A stretch of DNA of 64,000 nt, taken from Lignipirellula cremea. GTDB lineage: Bacteria > Planctomycetota > Planctomycetia > Pirellulales > Pirellulaceae. The notes under the pieces are model-generated. The model did not search any database. It saw nothing but the letters and a program-made list of their open reading frames with translations, and was not told where the DNA came from. The DNA lies in assembly GCF_007751035.1 (NCBI RefSeq), contig NZ_CP036433.1:5127001-5191000 (forward strand), read 5' to 3'. The translations under genes were made by a program, and so were the position numbers. Positions 1 through 10,248 of the stretch are shown piece after piece; the first letter of the stretch is position 1, and each line of letters begins with the position of its first letter.

Positions 1-1385
1 CCAAAAATGAGATCTCGTATCTGGCGGATGACGAGCAGCCCAATGTCTGGATCGACTGGATCGAAACGGAAGGGCCGTTTCCGCGATTTGAAGGAACGAT
101 CGACCCGTCGCTGGTGAAACTGCACCCTACCCGGGCGACCGACGAAGAAGCCCGGGCGATGATCGAGAAGTTCGCCCTGGCGGCCTTCCGTCGCCAGCCG
201 CCGTCGCCCGAATACCTGGACCGCGTGTTCGATATTTACCAGCAGACGCGGGAGAATGGGGCCGAAGCAAACGTCGCCACGCGTGAGGCCCTGAAGGTTG
301 TGTTGGCTTCGCCCCGCTTTCTGTTCTTGTACGAACCGAACGTCGAAGGGGAAAAGCGAAAGCTGACCCCTCTCGAACTGGCCGTGCGACTGTCCTACTT
401 TCTGTGGAGCGGTCCGCCCGACGAAGAGCTGTACCAGGCGGCGGAAAGTGGGGAACTGGCGTCGCCCGACGGCCTGGCCCGGCAACTGGATCGGATGCTG
501 AAATCCGAGAAGTCGGAACAGTTCGTCGTGAATTTTGTCACGCAGTACCTGGAGCTGGATCGTCTCGACGGCGTCAGCCCGGAAGCGACTCCGGCGCCGG
601 ATTACGATCGTCCCCTGCAGGAAGAATCCCGCCGGGAGGTGTTCGCCTTTTTCCGTTATCTGCTGCAGGAGAATCAGCCTGTTCGCGACATGATCGATGC
701 CGATTACGTGGTGGTGAACAGCCTGCTGGCGGACTTTTACGGCATTCCCGATGTGCATGGCGACCTGTACCGCAGGGTTCCCTTGCCGGCCGGTTCTCCC
801 CGTGGCGGCCTGCTGGGTCAGTCGGCCATTTTGACGCTTACCGGGACCGGCGAACGCACTTCGCCGGTGGAGCGTGGGGCCTTTGTCTTGCGAAAAATCC
901 TGAATCGTCCGCCTCCGCCGGCCCCGGCCAACGTGCCGATGCTGGAAGAAGAAGGGCTGGGAAACCGTTCCATTCGAGAAACGCTCAGCATCCACATGAG
1001 CAAGGCGCAGTGCAGTTCGTGCCATCGCCGCATGGATCCGCTGGGCTTCGGACTGGAGAATTTTGATCCGGTCGGCCGATGGAGAGAAACGGTCCTGTCC
1101 GCCGACAAGTCGACGCGGTTCCCGATTGAACCCGCCGGCCTGATGCCTGATGGAGAACGCCGCTTCGCCACTCCGGGCGAGATGAAAAAGCTGATGATGA
1201 ACGATCAGGACGAATTCACCACCGGCCTGACCCAGGCCATCATGACCTACGGCATCGGTCGAAAAATCGGCTATGCTGACCAGGTGGAAGTCGAACGTAT
1301 TGTTGACGCCGCGTCGACGGCAGGGGGCGGGCTGCGAACCCTGCTCCATGAAATTGTTAAAAGCAGTGCCTTTCAAACCCGCTAA
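1..1385 (+). CDS. Planctomycetal cytochrome-like protein (DUF1592/DUF1588/DUF1585), 5'-truncated by the window
   Basis: The C-terminal 460 residues are visible; the reading frame (first full codon at base 3) is open to the window edge, so the gene starts upstream. Reading from the edge, a WIDWIETEGPF segment ends the ligand-binding-like region seen in this family. Then come a DUF1595-like helical stretch, the DUF1592 part with LSYFLWSGPPDEEL, the DUF1588 part with RGGLLGQSAILTLTGTGERT and a heme-type [19 protein letters not shown] motif near base 1012, and a DUF1585 tail ending KSSAFQTR. An internal GTG at 114 is not a believable start because conserved family sequence lies before it. The DUF1552 gene follows 13 bp downstream, so the two probably form an operon. 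The biochemical function of the family is unknown; an exported c-type cytochrome role is inferred from CxxCH. Confidence 0.93.
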   Translation, partial: KNEISYLADDEQPNVWIDWIETEGPFPRFEGTIDPSLVKLHPTRATDEEARAMIEKFALAAFRRQPPSPEYLDRVFDIYQQTRENGAEANVATREALKVVLASPRFLFLYEPNVEGEKRKLTPLELAVRLSYFLWSGPPDEELYQAAESGELASPDGLARQLDRMLKSEKSEQFVVNFVTQYLELDRLDGVSPEATPAPDYDRPLQEESRREVFAFFRYLLQENQPVRDMIDADYVVVNSLLADFYGIPDVHGDLYRRVPLPAGSPRGGLLGQSAILTLTGTGERTSPVERGAFVLRKILNRPPPPAPANVPMLEEEGLGNRSIRETLSIHMSKAQCSSCHRRMDPLGFGLENFDPVGRWRETVLSADKSTRFPIEPAGLMPDGERRFATPGEMKKLMMNDQDEFTTGLTQAIMTYGIGRKIGYADQVEVERIVDAASTAGGGLRTLLHEIVKSSAFQTR

Positions 1386-1398
1386 GGTTCCCCCTTCG

Positions 1399-2676
1399 AT
1401 GAAAATTACGAACTCGATCACCCGTCGGACCCTGCTGCGCGGCGTCGGGGCAACCATGTGCCTGCCCCTGCTGGAATCGGTGGCCCGTTCGGCGACGCCT
1501 GACAAAGAGCAGCCCCCCCAGCGCATGATCTTTATCGGCCACGGCTGGGGCGTGCCGATCCATGACTGGTTCCCCGAGACCGAAGGCGCCGACTACGCCC
1601 TGACCCGCTGCCTGGAGCCGATGGCCCGCCATCGCAGCGACTTTTCCGTGTTGAGCAATCTCTCAAACAAGCGGGCGACCGCCGGCCACTGGGGCTGCAC
1701 GACCTGGTTGACATCGGCCGAAGTGAACGGCTCTGGCTCGGTCAAGAACGGCGTCTCCGTCGATCAACTCGCCGCGCACCACCTGGGCGGGCAGACACGC
1801 TTTCCCTCGCTGGAACTCAGCTGCCCCAACGAAGGCGGTTTCGGCCAGGGGTTATCCCTGTCCTGGTCGCTGGCCGGCAGTCCGGTCGCCGGCGAAACCA
1901 GCCCGATCGGCCTGTTCGACCGCTTGTTCGGCGCCGAAGAAGTCTCGCTTGAGCAGCGCAAGTTCATGCTCAGCCGCGATCATTCCGTCCTCGACGCCGT
2001 GATGGCCGACGCCAAGGCGATGCACGGCAAGATTTCCCGCCGGGACCGGGAAAAGGTCGAAGAATACTTCCAGTCCGTCCGCGATATCGAAACCCGCCTG
2101 GGCCGGTCCGAAGATTGGCTGGACATCCCCAAGCCGCCGGCCCCTTTTGAGCGACCGGCCGGCAAGATGAAGACTTCAGAAGAGCTGACCGTCATGTACG
2201 ACCTGATGGCGGCCGCCATCGAAGCCGACCTGACGCGCGTGATCTCCTATCGGCAACCGACGGTCGGCCTGATGGCCGAAGCCGGCTTCAAAGTCGATGG
2301 GCACCAGACAACCCACTGCAGCAAAGACAGCGATCCTTATCGCGCTTCGCTGGCCAAGAATATCAAAGAGATGGAACTGCTCGCCCGCTTCATCGACAAG
2401 CTGAAGAACATCCAGGATGTCAACGGGCAATCGGCCTTCCACAACAGCATGATCGCCTACGGCGGCGGCATCCGCAACGGTCACGGTCTGCGCAACACGC
2501 CTACGCTCGTGGCTGGCCACGGCGGAGGCGGCCTCGACCAGGGCCGGCACTATGTGTACACCGAGGATCACACCCCGCTGGCCAACCTGTGGCTCAGCAT
2601 GCTGCGACAAACGGGCATCCAGGTCGAACGCTTCGCGGACAGCGACGGCTCCCTGCCGGGGCTGTTCTCCGTCTAG
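1399..2676 (+). CDS. DUF1552 (HxxSHH family) protein, Tat-exported
   Basis: 425 residues. The ATG at 1399 is preferred over an upstream in-frame start inside the previous gene because it gives a compact Tat signal (SITRRTLLRGVGATMCLPLL). The body matches the DUF1552 family: GWGVP and WFPETEGADYAL near the N-terminus, a central DREKVEEYFQSVRDIETRL helix, and a C-terminal GHGLRNTPTLVAG / PLANLWLSMLRQTGIQVERF block. At the family's HxxSHH position this copy reads HQTTHC, so the diagnostic motif is degenerate. It follows the cytochrome-like gene by 13 bp, the arrangement of all four such pairs here. Function unknown; the shared C-terminal block suggests an alkaline-phosphatase-like fold (inference). 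Confidence 0.93.
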   Translation: MKITNSITRRTLLRGVGATMCLPLLESVARSATPDKEQPPQRMIFIGHGWGVPIHDWFPETEGADYALTRCLEPMARHRSDFSVLSNLSNKRATAGHWGCTTWLTSAEVNGSGSVKNGVSVDQLAAHHLGGQTRFPSLELSCPNEGGFGQGLSLSWSLAGSPVAGETSPIGLFDRLFGAEEVSLEQRKFMLSRDHSVLDAVMADAKAMHGKISRRDREKVEEYFQSVRDIETRLGRSEDWLDIPKPPAPFERPAGKMKTSEELTVMYDLMAAAIEADLTRVISYRQPTVGLMAEAGFKVDGHQTTHCSKDSDPYRASLAKNIKEMELLARFIDKLKNIQDVNGQSAFHNSMIAYGGGIRNGHGLRNTPTLVAGHGGGGLDQGRHYVYTEDHTPLANLWLSMLRQTGIQVERFADSDGSLPGLFSV

Positions 2677-2731
2677 TCGCAACGGCGCAAACGGAATTCC
2701 CGTGACGCATTTCAGGTGACAGGGCCCCACG

Positions 2732-3694
2732 ATGAAACCAACCATCCGCCTGGTATTAACGCTTGCCATACTGACGCTGTCCGCTCCGCTGACTGCGGCG
2801 GAGCCGACCGGCATTTATCAACGGGGAAGCGGTTTCACGCCCGACAAGGTTGTTACCTTTAAAAGGATAAACGACCGGTCGCTGAAACTGGATCTGTTTC
2901 TGCCTGCCGACTGGAAGGCGTCCGACACCCGGCCGGCGGCCGTCTTCTTTTTTGGCGGAGGCTGGTCCAAAGGGGACACGCGGCATTTCTACGCCCAGGC
3001 AAAATACCTGGCCAGTCGCGGCATGGTCGCCATTTGCCCTGACTATCGCATCAAAAAAATCGACGGGGTTCAGCCTTACGACTGCGTGGAAGACGCCAAG
3101 TCGGCCCTGCGGTACGTGCGAAAGCATGCCAGCGAACTGGGCATTGATCCGGAGCGAATTGCGGCCGGCGGAGGTTCAGCCGGCGGCCACCTGGCAGCCG
3201 CGGCGGCGACCGTCAAGGCTTATGATTGCCCCGACGACGATCTGTCCGTTTCCCCCGTTCCCAATGCCCTGCTGCTTTACAATCCGGCCTGCGACATTAG
3301 CCCCGAAGGCGCCGGCTTCGACCGGATGAAGGACTACTGGAAAACCATCTCGCCGATGGAGAACCTCATAGGCAAAGTGCCGCCGACACTCATCCTGCTG
3401 GGCGAAAAAGACGTCGTCTTCCCGCCCAAGCGAGCCCGCATTTACCAGCAGCGGATGCAGGCCGGCGACAACCGTTGTGAACTGGTCATCTACCCGGGCG
3501 AGTCGCACGGCTTCTTCAATCTCGATCGCGGTTCGCAACCTTCCGACATGGCGAAGAACAAAAAGATCTTCCTCGCCACCACCGCGGAAATGGACCGCTT
3601 TCTGCAGTCGCTCGGGTACGTCTCCGGCGAGCCATCCGTCGGCGCCTGGTTCAACCAGCAAGAAGCCCGCGACGCAGCGGCGCAAACAGAGTGA
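2732..3694 (+). CDS. Secreted alpha/beta-hydrolase (esterase/lipase-like)
   Basis: 320 residues with a Sec signal peptide (about residues 1-23, ending LTAAEP). An FFGGGWSKGD segment forms the oxyanion-hole region usually written HGGG in this family. The nucleophile elbow is GGGSAGG with Ser149; Asp227 (GEKDVVF) and His259 (GESHGFF) complete the triad. The length and order match the BD-FAE/acetylesterase type of hydrolase often placed among planctomycete polysaccharide genes. It starts 55 bp after the DUF1552 gene on the same strand and may be co-transcribed. It ends 10 bp from the convergent mutM. The substrate cannot be read from sequence; a carbohydrate ester is plausible. Confidence 0.9.
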   Translation: MKPTIRLVLTLAILTLSAPLTAAEPTGIYQRGSGFTPDKVVTFKRINDRSLKLDLFLPADWKASDTRPAAVFFFGGGWSKGDTRHFYAQAKYLASRGMVAICPDYRIKKIDGVQPYDCVEDAKSALRYVRKHASELGIDPERIAAGGGSAGGHLAAAAATVKAYDCPDDDLSVSPVPNALLLYNPACDISPEGAGFDRMKDYWKTISPMENLIGKVPPTLILLGEKDVVFPPKRARIYQQRMQAGDNRCELVIYPGESHGFFNLDRGSQPSDMAKNKKIFLATTAEMDRFLQSLGYVSGEPSVGAWFNQQEARDAAAQTE

Positions 3695-3704
3695 CGCTTT
3701 CCTG

Positions 3705-4541
3705 TCAGCGTTTCGTCTGGCAGGCAGGGCAAAAGAACGTCGATCGCTGGGTCTGCACGATCCGTTCGATCGTTGCCTGGCCGCAGCGGCGACACAGGTC
3801 GCCTTCGCGATCGTACACGCGATGATGGTTCTGGTAGCCGCCCGATTGATTCAGGGCGTTACGATAGGTGCCGTCCCCCAGCGTCGATCCTTCATAGAGG
3901 ATCGCCTCTTCCAGCACGTGCAGCAGCTGCTCATGCACCCGGCGCCACTGGGCCGTCGTCATCCGGTCGCAGCGTTTCTGGGGGTGCACGCCCGCCAGGT
4001 GCAGCACTTCAGAAGCGTATAGATTGCCAACGCCGGCCAGACGTTTCTGATCGAGCAGCGCCGGCTTGATCTCGCGCTGGCTGCCGCCTAACGCCTGCTG
4101 GAGCTGTTCGGCCGTCAGGGTCAAGGCATCAGGGCCGATCTTCTCCGGTCCCAGCCGCACGGCGTATTCGGCAGGCGACAACAGCCGCACCGAACCCAGC
4201 CCCCGTCGGTCCCAGAACAGCAGCGGCTGCTCGAAGCCTTCCAGGTCCACCCGCAGCCGCAAATGCTCGGCGCCGGGCGGGTCGGCGATCAGCACCAGCC
4301 CCGTCATCCGCGGCTCGAAAATGATACAGTCGTTGGAACTCAAACGGACGACCACCCGTTTCCCGATCCGATCGATCGCGACAATCGTGCGACCGACCAC
4401 CCGACGGCGAAAGGCCGTCAGCTCCGGTTCGATCGTAATCGGTCTGCAGGCACACGGCGGACGAGCCACGTCGGCGATCACGGCGCCAACCACCGGCAGC
4501 AGTCCCCGCCGCATCGTTTCGACTTCTGGTAGTTCCGGCAT
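3705..4541 (-). CDS. mutM: Formamidopyrimidine-DNA glycosylase (Fpg/MutM)
   Basis: 278 residues, full family length. It removes oxidised purines such as 8-oxoguanine from DNA and nicks the abasic site. The N-terminus MPELPEVETMRRGL gives the catalytic Pro2 and Glu3, and GKRVVVRL carries the conserved lysine. The helix-two-turn-helix lies around residues 155-215 (LLDQKRLAGVGNLYASEVL). The C-terminal zinc finger is CRRC ... CPAC at about residues 248-274. All key residues are present. The gene stands alone on the minus strand, convergent with the hydrolase gene. Confidence 0.97.
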   Translation of the reverse strand: MPELPEVETMRRGLLPVVGAVIADVARPPCACRPITIEPELTAFRRRVVGRTIVAIDRIGKRVVVRLSSNDCIIFEPRMTGLVLIADPPGAEHLRLRVDLEGFEQPLLFWDRRGLGSVRLLSPAEYAVRLGPEKIGPDALTLTAEQLQQALGGSQREIKPALLDQKRLAGVGNLYASEVLHLAGVHPQKRCDRMTTAQWRRVHEQLLHVLEEAILYEGSTLGDGTYRNALNQSGGYQNHHRVYDREGDLCRRCGQATIERIVQTQRSTFFCPACQTKR

Positions 4542-4834
4542 CGGGAGGAGACACGAGCCTTTCGTTGGATGGGCGTACTAACAACGGGACGGGGGGCGGT
4601 TTGTTCCGGCGAATGAACCCGCAGCAAGACGTCCGTCCCTTCCCGCTTCAGGATACCAGATCAAACCGAATCCGGGCGCCGCCTTGTGCATTGCTGGCAG
4701 TGCTGTCGTAGCGTGGTTCCGATTGTTACCAGCTTGTTACCCAGAGGGCGGGGGCGAGCGTGTAGAACATAGACTGGCGGCCGGTGGTCGCCTTCCATTT
4801 CGCCGCACCCTGGAACGCGCTGAGGAGACTGGTC

Positions 4835-7800
4835 GTGAGAGGTATACAACATGGGATCGCAGCCGCCTGCCTGGTCTGCCTGCTGGCGAACGTCGCCACA
4901 GCCGACGCACCGGCCGACCTGAAGCAGGGAGTCGAACGCCTGGCCGCCGGCGAAGCGGCCGCCGCGTTGCCGCTGCTGGAGTCCGCCGCCGAAGGGCTGC
5001 CCGCGTCGGTGGAAGCCCACCTGGCCCTGGGCGATTGTCGCCTGCAGCTGGGGCAGATCGAGAAAGCGCTCGCCAGCTTTCGCCAGGTGCGAGCGCTGAG
5101 TCCCAACCATCGACGGGCCAAAGAGATCATCGACGCCCTGGCATCGCAGGAGAAAGACTTTGACAGCAAGTTCGCGTATGCCGAACAGTTGATCGCCAGC
5201 GGAGAATACCTCGCGGCCCAGGCGATCCTGCTGCATGTAATCTGGGAACCGTACAGCGACGAGGAACTCGATCGCAGTCGCCTGTTACTCAAGACGGCGA
5301 AATTTTTTACCTTGACGCAAGGGAAGTCCAAGAACTCGGCGATGAGCGACTTTCACAAGGACGGCCCGTATCGCTCAAGCGACCCCAACATTCGCGGAGC
5401 GGCCCAGGTGCTCGACGCGCTGCTGGTCAGCGTTCAATCCAAGTCAGCCGATCTGGACACGTTGCTCTCCGGCGCCGACAAACTCCCGGCTCCCTGGCCG
5501 GCCCGGGCTGTCCTGGCGCGAGCCGCCCAGCTGGCATTGTCGGGCGACGATCCGGTCGCCGCTTCCCGCCAGTTGCGGCAACATGCCGACGCCTTGCCGA
5601 AAGACGTATTCTCATGGTGGGCCATTCCCGCCGTTAAGGATCTGCTCTCTCAGGCCGAATCGGCCCACGGAGCCGGTCGCCGGGACGAAGCACTCGCCAT
5701 TTTATGGCCCATGTTCAGCGCCGGCGATACGCCTGCCGCCGGGGCCGCCGCGGAACTCAACTGGCAGGCCGGCTGGATCACAGGCCGCATGCCGAGCAGG
5801 GACAACCTGCTGCCGCTCGTCGCTCAGGTTGCGGCGCTCGTACCGAGTGCAGCGACCGCAAGCCCGTTGACGGCGGCCGATCTGGCGCCGCTTGCCTGGT
5901 CCGCCGATCTGCTGCTGGCGGTGGGCGCAGAACATCACCTCGATTACAGCGAACGTCTGCTGGAACTGGCGAGGACCGCTGGCCAGCGGTCGACCGCATC
6001 GGGTCCGGCGGAAAAACTCTCGCCGGGGACCGATCTGCAGCTGTCGATCTTGGCTCGCCTGGCATCGACGACCGATGACGAAACGGCGCGGAACGCCGTC
6101 GTGGTTCAGGTGCGATCGCTGCTCGATGCGCACGCAGGGCACGCATCGCTCGCTCTGTTACTGCAGCGGATCGTCGTGCTGGCGGACGACGCCGCGCCGA
6201 CGGCTGTGCAATTGCACTCTGCGTTCGCCACCATGGCGGACGGCCCGTCGCAACGCTTGCTGCTCAAATATGCGGCGGCCGGTTACCTGTCGCTCGCCCG
6301 GCAGCTTGATCCGCCGGCGACCCAGACGGTGGACCCGGCCGCGCCGCTGGCCCGGGCCGATGCGATCGCCCTGGTGCTGGAGTCCCGCGCGACTGCGGCA
6401 GCTGCCGACAAACTGGCCCTGCCGCAGGAAGTGCAGGCGATTGTCAATCTCTACGCCAAGCGTCGTCAGTGGACGGCCGCCCAGGCCGCCGTCGCGGCCT
6501 TTTTCCAGGAACGCGATCCGGCCGCCGCCGCAGTTGCGAATGCGCAAATCCTGCTGCGTCGGCAGCAGTCGCAGGACCAGCAACGCCTGGCGGCCCAGCT
6601 GCAGCTGGCGGAGAAGCTGCCGGAAGAACTCACGACCGTCCTCGCGGCCGCGATGACCGCCCTGCCGGCCGACGGCGATGCCCCTTTACGCGAACGTCTG
6701 CTGGCGTCGGTCGATCCGATGATCTCGCACTACACTTCGCTCGAGCGCCTGGATCTGGCGCGGGCCATGATCGCCGCGCTTGCCGGCAAGGAAGATTCGC
6801 CGGCCGCCGACTGGGCGCTGTGGAGCGAGTCGCAACTCCTGGCCGGGACCGCTGCCGAAGCAATCCAGGCGCAGGCCAGTCGGTTCGAAAAAGGCCGCAA
6901 GCTGGAGCCGCACCCGGCCCATCAGAAAGAGATGGACCTGCTGGGCCAACTGCTCACCCAGCATCCTCGCAGTCGCTTCGCCGCCCCGGCCGCCTCCGCA
7001 CTGGCAGGTATTCCGCAGATTTATGAACATCACCAGGCCTTTGCGGCGTCGGAAGCACTGCTTACGACCTTCGTAAAAAAGCACCCTGGCCTGCTCGCCG
7101 CCGAACAACTGGAGCACCAGGCCTTGCTCGTCCTGTTCCGCCGGGCTGAGGCTGCCTTTGAAGAAGCGGCCCCCCATGAGCCGCCGCCTGTCGCCATGTC
7201 GGCCGAGTATCAAGCGGCCGTGCTGGCCGCGGCGGCCTGGCTCAAAGCGCATCCCGCCGGCCCGCATTCCGCACAGGTAGAGCGGCGCATCTTCGACGTC
7301 GCCAAAACCTACGGCCAGATCAACGCCTGGGCGGCCGCCCGCACGGTGATCGCGGAGTTTGGCAATGCGACTCCCGACTTCCGTCATCCGTCACGTCTGC
7401 GACTGCTCACCGCGGTCGCCTGGCTGGGCGAACTGGACCGGGACCATGCCCTGGAGTACTTCCAGCTCGGGCTGCTCCCTGGCGACGGCGATTCGGCCTA
7501 TGGCGACGCTTCGTATAGCGCTATCGCCAGTAACACGGCGTCCGGCTTCGCTCCGCCCGCTCTCCGACTGGGCGAATCGTATGGTCCGCCGGGGACCTAT
7601 CCCGCTTCCGGTCCCGTTCCGACTCCCACCGTTGTCCCGTCGGCGGAGCCCGGGCAGCCTGGGATGGACGCTCCCAACGCCGGGCCCCCGCTACCCGTCG
7701 CGCCGCAACCTTACCCGTCTACCAGCCCTGCGCCATCCGGCTACGGTTATGCGGCTCCCTCCCGGCCGGAGAATACGGCCCTGGCGATGATCCAGCAGGC

Positions 7801-10168
7801 CCAGCGCCGCCAGTCGGCGAACGTCGCCAATATGGAAGCTGCCAACGAAGGGCAGCAGGGGAACGCGCCGCAGCAAGGCCAGCAACAGATGATGCAGCAG
7901 GAGATGCAGCAACTCGACGGCACAGCCATCGCCACGACGGCCGGCACGGTGCTGTCGGAAGCGGAAATGAAACGGCAGGACGACGCCGCCGACCAGGCGT
8001 ACCGTCTGCTGATCGCCCTGCTTGGGGAGCCCGAGTCGCGGACTGCTGCCGCTGACGCCCGCAGCCAGGTTTTTTGGCTATTCGGCTTTCTCGAAGGAGA
8101 GCAGCGGTTCGACGCCGCGGCCAATTGGATCGAACGCTATCTGACCGATCAGCCCGACGACCCGGCCCAGACGGCGCTCGCGTACCAGTTGCTGCAGGAT
8201 CGCCTGCACTGGGCCGGACGAACGTCCCCCAGCGACCGGATCGACCTGGCGTTTCTGGACCAGCGGCACGAGCTGTTCGCCGCCGCGCGGAAACAGATTA
8301 CCGTCTTCATGGCCAAGTACCTTGGCGACAAGCACTGGCGTCGCCAGGCTCAGATGCTGCAGGTCGAAAGCCACCAGCAAGAGGCCCGACTGGCGGCCAA
8401 GGTCTCCTCCGTACGTGCCAGCGGTTTGCTGGTCCAGGCGGCCCGCACCTTGCTCGAGGTGCTGCGCAGCGAACCGGATCATCCGGCGGCGGCCAGTTTC
8501 CCGCAGCAGTTGTGGAACATTGGCGAGCATCTCCATCGCCTGGGCCAGCGGGACCGGGCCATCTATGTATTCAGCCAGATTCCGATCTATTTCCCGCTCG
8601 ACACTAACGCCAGCCTCGCCGTGCGGCGGATTGCCGAACTGCATGCCCAGGGGCTGTCGAATCCGCTCAAGGCGGTGGAAACCTACCAGGAGTATCTCAA
8701 CCTGGCCGGGGCGGATCCGACGACCTCGAACCAGATTTACGACATCGCCGAGCGGCTCGCCGCCAGTCGACGTTACCTCGAAGCGCTGCATGTGTACGAC
8801 GTTTTCGTCGACAGTTTCCCGACCGACGAACGGGCCTGCCTGGCGCTGCAAGGGATCGGCCGCACCCACCAGGCGAACGAAGCCTGGGAGGAAGCGCTCA
8901 AGTCGTTCCAGCGCGTGCTGGACGAATACCCGACCTGCGCCTCGCTGCCCGATGTGAAACTGGCGATCGCCGAGTGCTACATCAACCTGAGCGAATGGGC
9001 CAAGGCTCGCAAGCTGTACGAGGAGTTCGCCCAGGCGTACCCCGAACATGGCCAGGCCGCGATGGTGGCCGGCCGCTCGCCCGTGCTCAAGCAGCTGGAC
9101 CGCTACCAGACGCTGCTGTCCGACAAAGAAGTCGATCGGAACAAGGATGACGCCCAGTTCCAGATTGCCCGGATCGTGCTCAACCAGTTAGGCAACCAGG
9201 TCAAGGCGATCGCCGAGTTCCGCAAGGTCACCGCCAACTTCCCCGGCAGCGACCTGGGCGACGACGCCCAGCTGGAGATCGGCAAGACGCTCCTCGCCCT
9301 GGATCGGGGCGACGAGGCCCGCACCGAACTGGCCAAGGTGGCGACTAACTTCCCGGGCAGCCCGTTTGCCGACGACGCCCTGTATATCATTGGCTCCAGT
9401 TACCAGCAGCAGGCCGAACGCCTGGCGGTTGTCACCAGCGAAACGGCCTGGGCCAGGGCGTATGAGCGGAACCAGCAGCTGGCTTATCAGCAGTTTAACG
9501 ATGTCGTCCAGGCCCAAGCCAAAGAGCAGTCGGCCCGGCGGGCCCAGCTCAAAGGCGCCGGCAAGTCGGTCGAACTGGGGCTCGACGAAGCGGCCAACTC
9601 CTTCCGCTACAACGGCCGCAACTTTGATAACATCAGCAACAGCGCCAAGCTGGCCGAACAGCAAGCGGAAACGGAAAGCGCCCTGCAGGTGGCCAACCGG
9701 CAGGATCGCATCAACGAAGCGTACCGCGAAGCCGTGGCCCAGTTCAGCCGCGTCTCCACGGAATATCCGCTGGGCGACAAGACCGACGACGCACTCATCG
9801 AAATCGCTCAGATCTATGAGACGCGTTTGAAAGATCGCGCGGCCGCCATGAAGACCTACCAGCGCGTCGTCGAGCTCTTCCCCGGCACGCCGGTCGCCGA
9901 AGACGCCGCCTGGAAGGTGGCCGCCTTTTACGAACAGGAAGGCCAGTTCGCCGCAGCGGCTAGCGCTTTTCGCGAATTCACCCGGACTTATCCGGCCAGC
10001 AGTCGCGTCGCCGACGCACAGTTCGCCCTGGCCGAAATGCTCGAACAGTTAGGCAAATGGAACGACGCCATGGACGCCTATGAGATCTTCCGCCAGAAGT
10101 TCGCCGGCCATGCCAAAGCGAACCTGGCTTCCGATCAGATCAACTGGATCAAGGCGTACCGTAAATAG
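4835..10168 (+). CDS. Very large secreted TPR-repeat protein
   Basis: About 1777 residues. A GTG start at 4835 is chosen because GAGGAG lies 7 bp upstream and it gives a clean signal peptide (VRGIQHGIAAACLVCLLANVATADA); the next in-frame upstream GTG (4784) lacks both. The rest is almost continuous TPR-like helical repeats, for example LHRLGQRDRAIYVFSQI and repeated YPxxxxADDAL-type units near the C-terminus that resemble YbgF/Tol-Pal-type outer-membrane TPR modules. A Pro-rich then Gln-rich linker (about residues 907-1032, bases 7555-7930) divides it into two arms. The next gene, 80 bp downstream, is another exported TPR protein. A periplasmic scaffold role is inferred; no enzymatic motif was seen. 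Confidence 0.9.
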   Translation: MRGIQHGIAAACLVCLLANVATADAPADLKQGVERLAAGEAAAALPLLESAAEGLPASVEAHLALGDCRLQLGQIEKALASFRQVRALSPNHRRAKEIIDALASQEKDFDSKFAYAEQLIASGEYLAAQAILLHVIWEPYSDEELDRSRLLLKTAKFFTLTQGKSKNSAMSDFHKDGPYRSSDPNIRGAAQVLDALLVSVQSKSADLDTLLSGADKLPAPWPARAVLARAAQLALSGDDPVAASRQLRQHADALPKDVFSWWAIPAVKDLLSQAESAHGAGRRDEALAILWPMFSAGDTPAAGAAAELNWQAGWITGRMPSRDNLLPLVAQVAALVPSAATASPLTAADLAPLAWSADLLLAVGAEHHLDYSERLLELARTAGQRSTASGPAEKLSPGTDLQLSILARLASTTDDETARNAVVVQVRSLLDAHAGHASLALLLQRIVVLADDAAPTAVQLHSAFATMADGPSQRLLLKYAAAGYLSLARQLDPPATQTVDPAAPLARADAIALVLESRATAAAADKLALPQEVQAIVNLYAKRRQWTAAQAAVAAFFQERDPAAAAVANAQILLRRQQSQDQQRLAAQLQLAEKLPEELTTVLAAAMTALPADGDAPLRERLLASVDPMISHYTSLERLDLARAMIAALAGKEDSPAADWALWSESQLLAGTAAEAIQAQASRFEKGRKLEPHPAHQKEMDLLGQLLTQHPRSRFAAPAASALAGIPQIYEHHQAFAASEALLTTFVKKHPGLLAAEQLEHQALLVLFRRAEAAFEEAAPHEPPPVAMSAEYQAAVLAAAAWLKAHPAGPHSAQVERRIFDVAKTYGQINAWAAARTVIAEFGNATPDFRHPSRLRLLTAVAWLGELDRDHALEYFQLGLLPGDGDSAYGDASYSAIASNTASGFAPPALRLGESYGPPGTYPASGPVPTPTVVPSAEPGQPGMDAPNAGPPLPVAPQPYPSTSPAPSGYGYAAPSRPENTALAMIQQAQRRQSANVANMEAANEGQQGNAPQQGQQQMMQQEMQQLDGTAIATTAGTVLSEAEMKRQDDAADQAYRLLIALLGEPESRTAAADARSQVFWLFGFLEGEQRFDAAANWIERYLTDQPDDPAQTALAYQLLQDRLHWAGRTSPSDRIDLAFLDQRHELFAAARKQITVFMAKYLGDKHWRRQAQMLQVESHQQEARLAAKVSSVRASGLLVQAARTLLEVLRSEPDHPAAASFPQQLWNIGEHLHRLGQRDRAIYVFSQIPIYFPLDTNASLAVRRIAELHAQGLSNPLKAVETYQEYLNLAGADPTTSNQIYDIAERLAASRRYLEALHVYDVFVDSFPTDERACLALQGIGRTHQANEAWEEALKSFQRVLDEYPTCASLPDVKLAIAECYINLSEWAKARKLYEEFAQAYPEHGQAAMVAGRSPVLKQLDRYQTLLSDKEVDRNKDDAQFQIARIVLNQLGNQVKAIAEFRKVTANFPGSDLGDDAQLEIGKTLLALDRGDEARTELAKVATNFPGSPFADDALYIIGSSYQQQAERLAVVTSETAWARAYERNQQLAYQQFNDVVQAQAKEQSARRAQLKGAGKSVELGLDEAANSFRYNGRNFDNISNSAKLAEQQAETESALQVANRQDRINEAYREAVAQFSRVSTEYPLGDKTDDALIEIAQIYETRLKDRAAAMKTYQRVVELFPGTPVAEDAAWKVAAFYEQEGQFAAAASAFREFTRTYPASSRVADAQFALAEMLEQLGKWNDAMDAYEIFRQKFAGHAKANLASDQINWIKAYRK

Positions 10169-10248
10169 GCTCCGCCCGACGCAGTCGTTTCCCCACTCGT
10201 CATCCGACAGGGCCAGACGCTCTTTCGCACCATACAGGATATCTACCG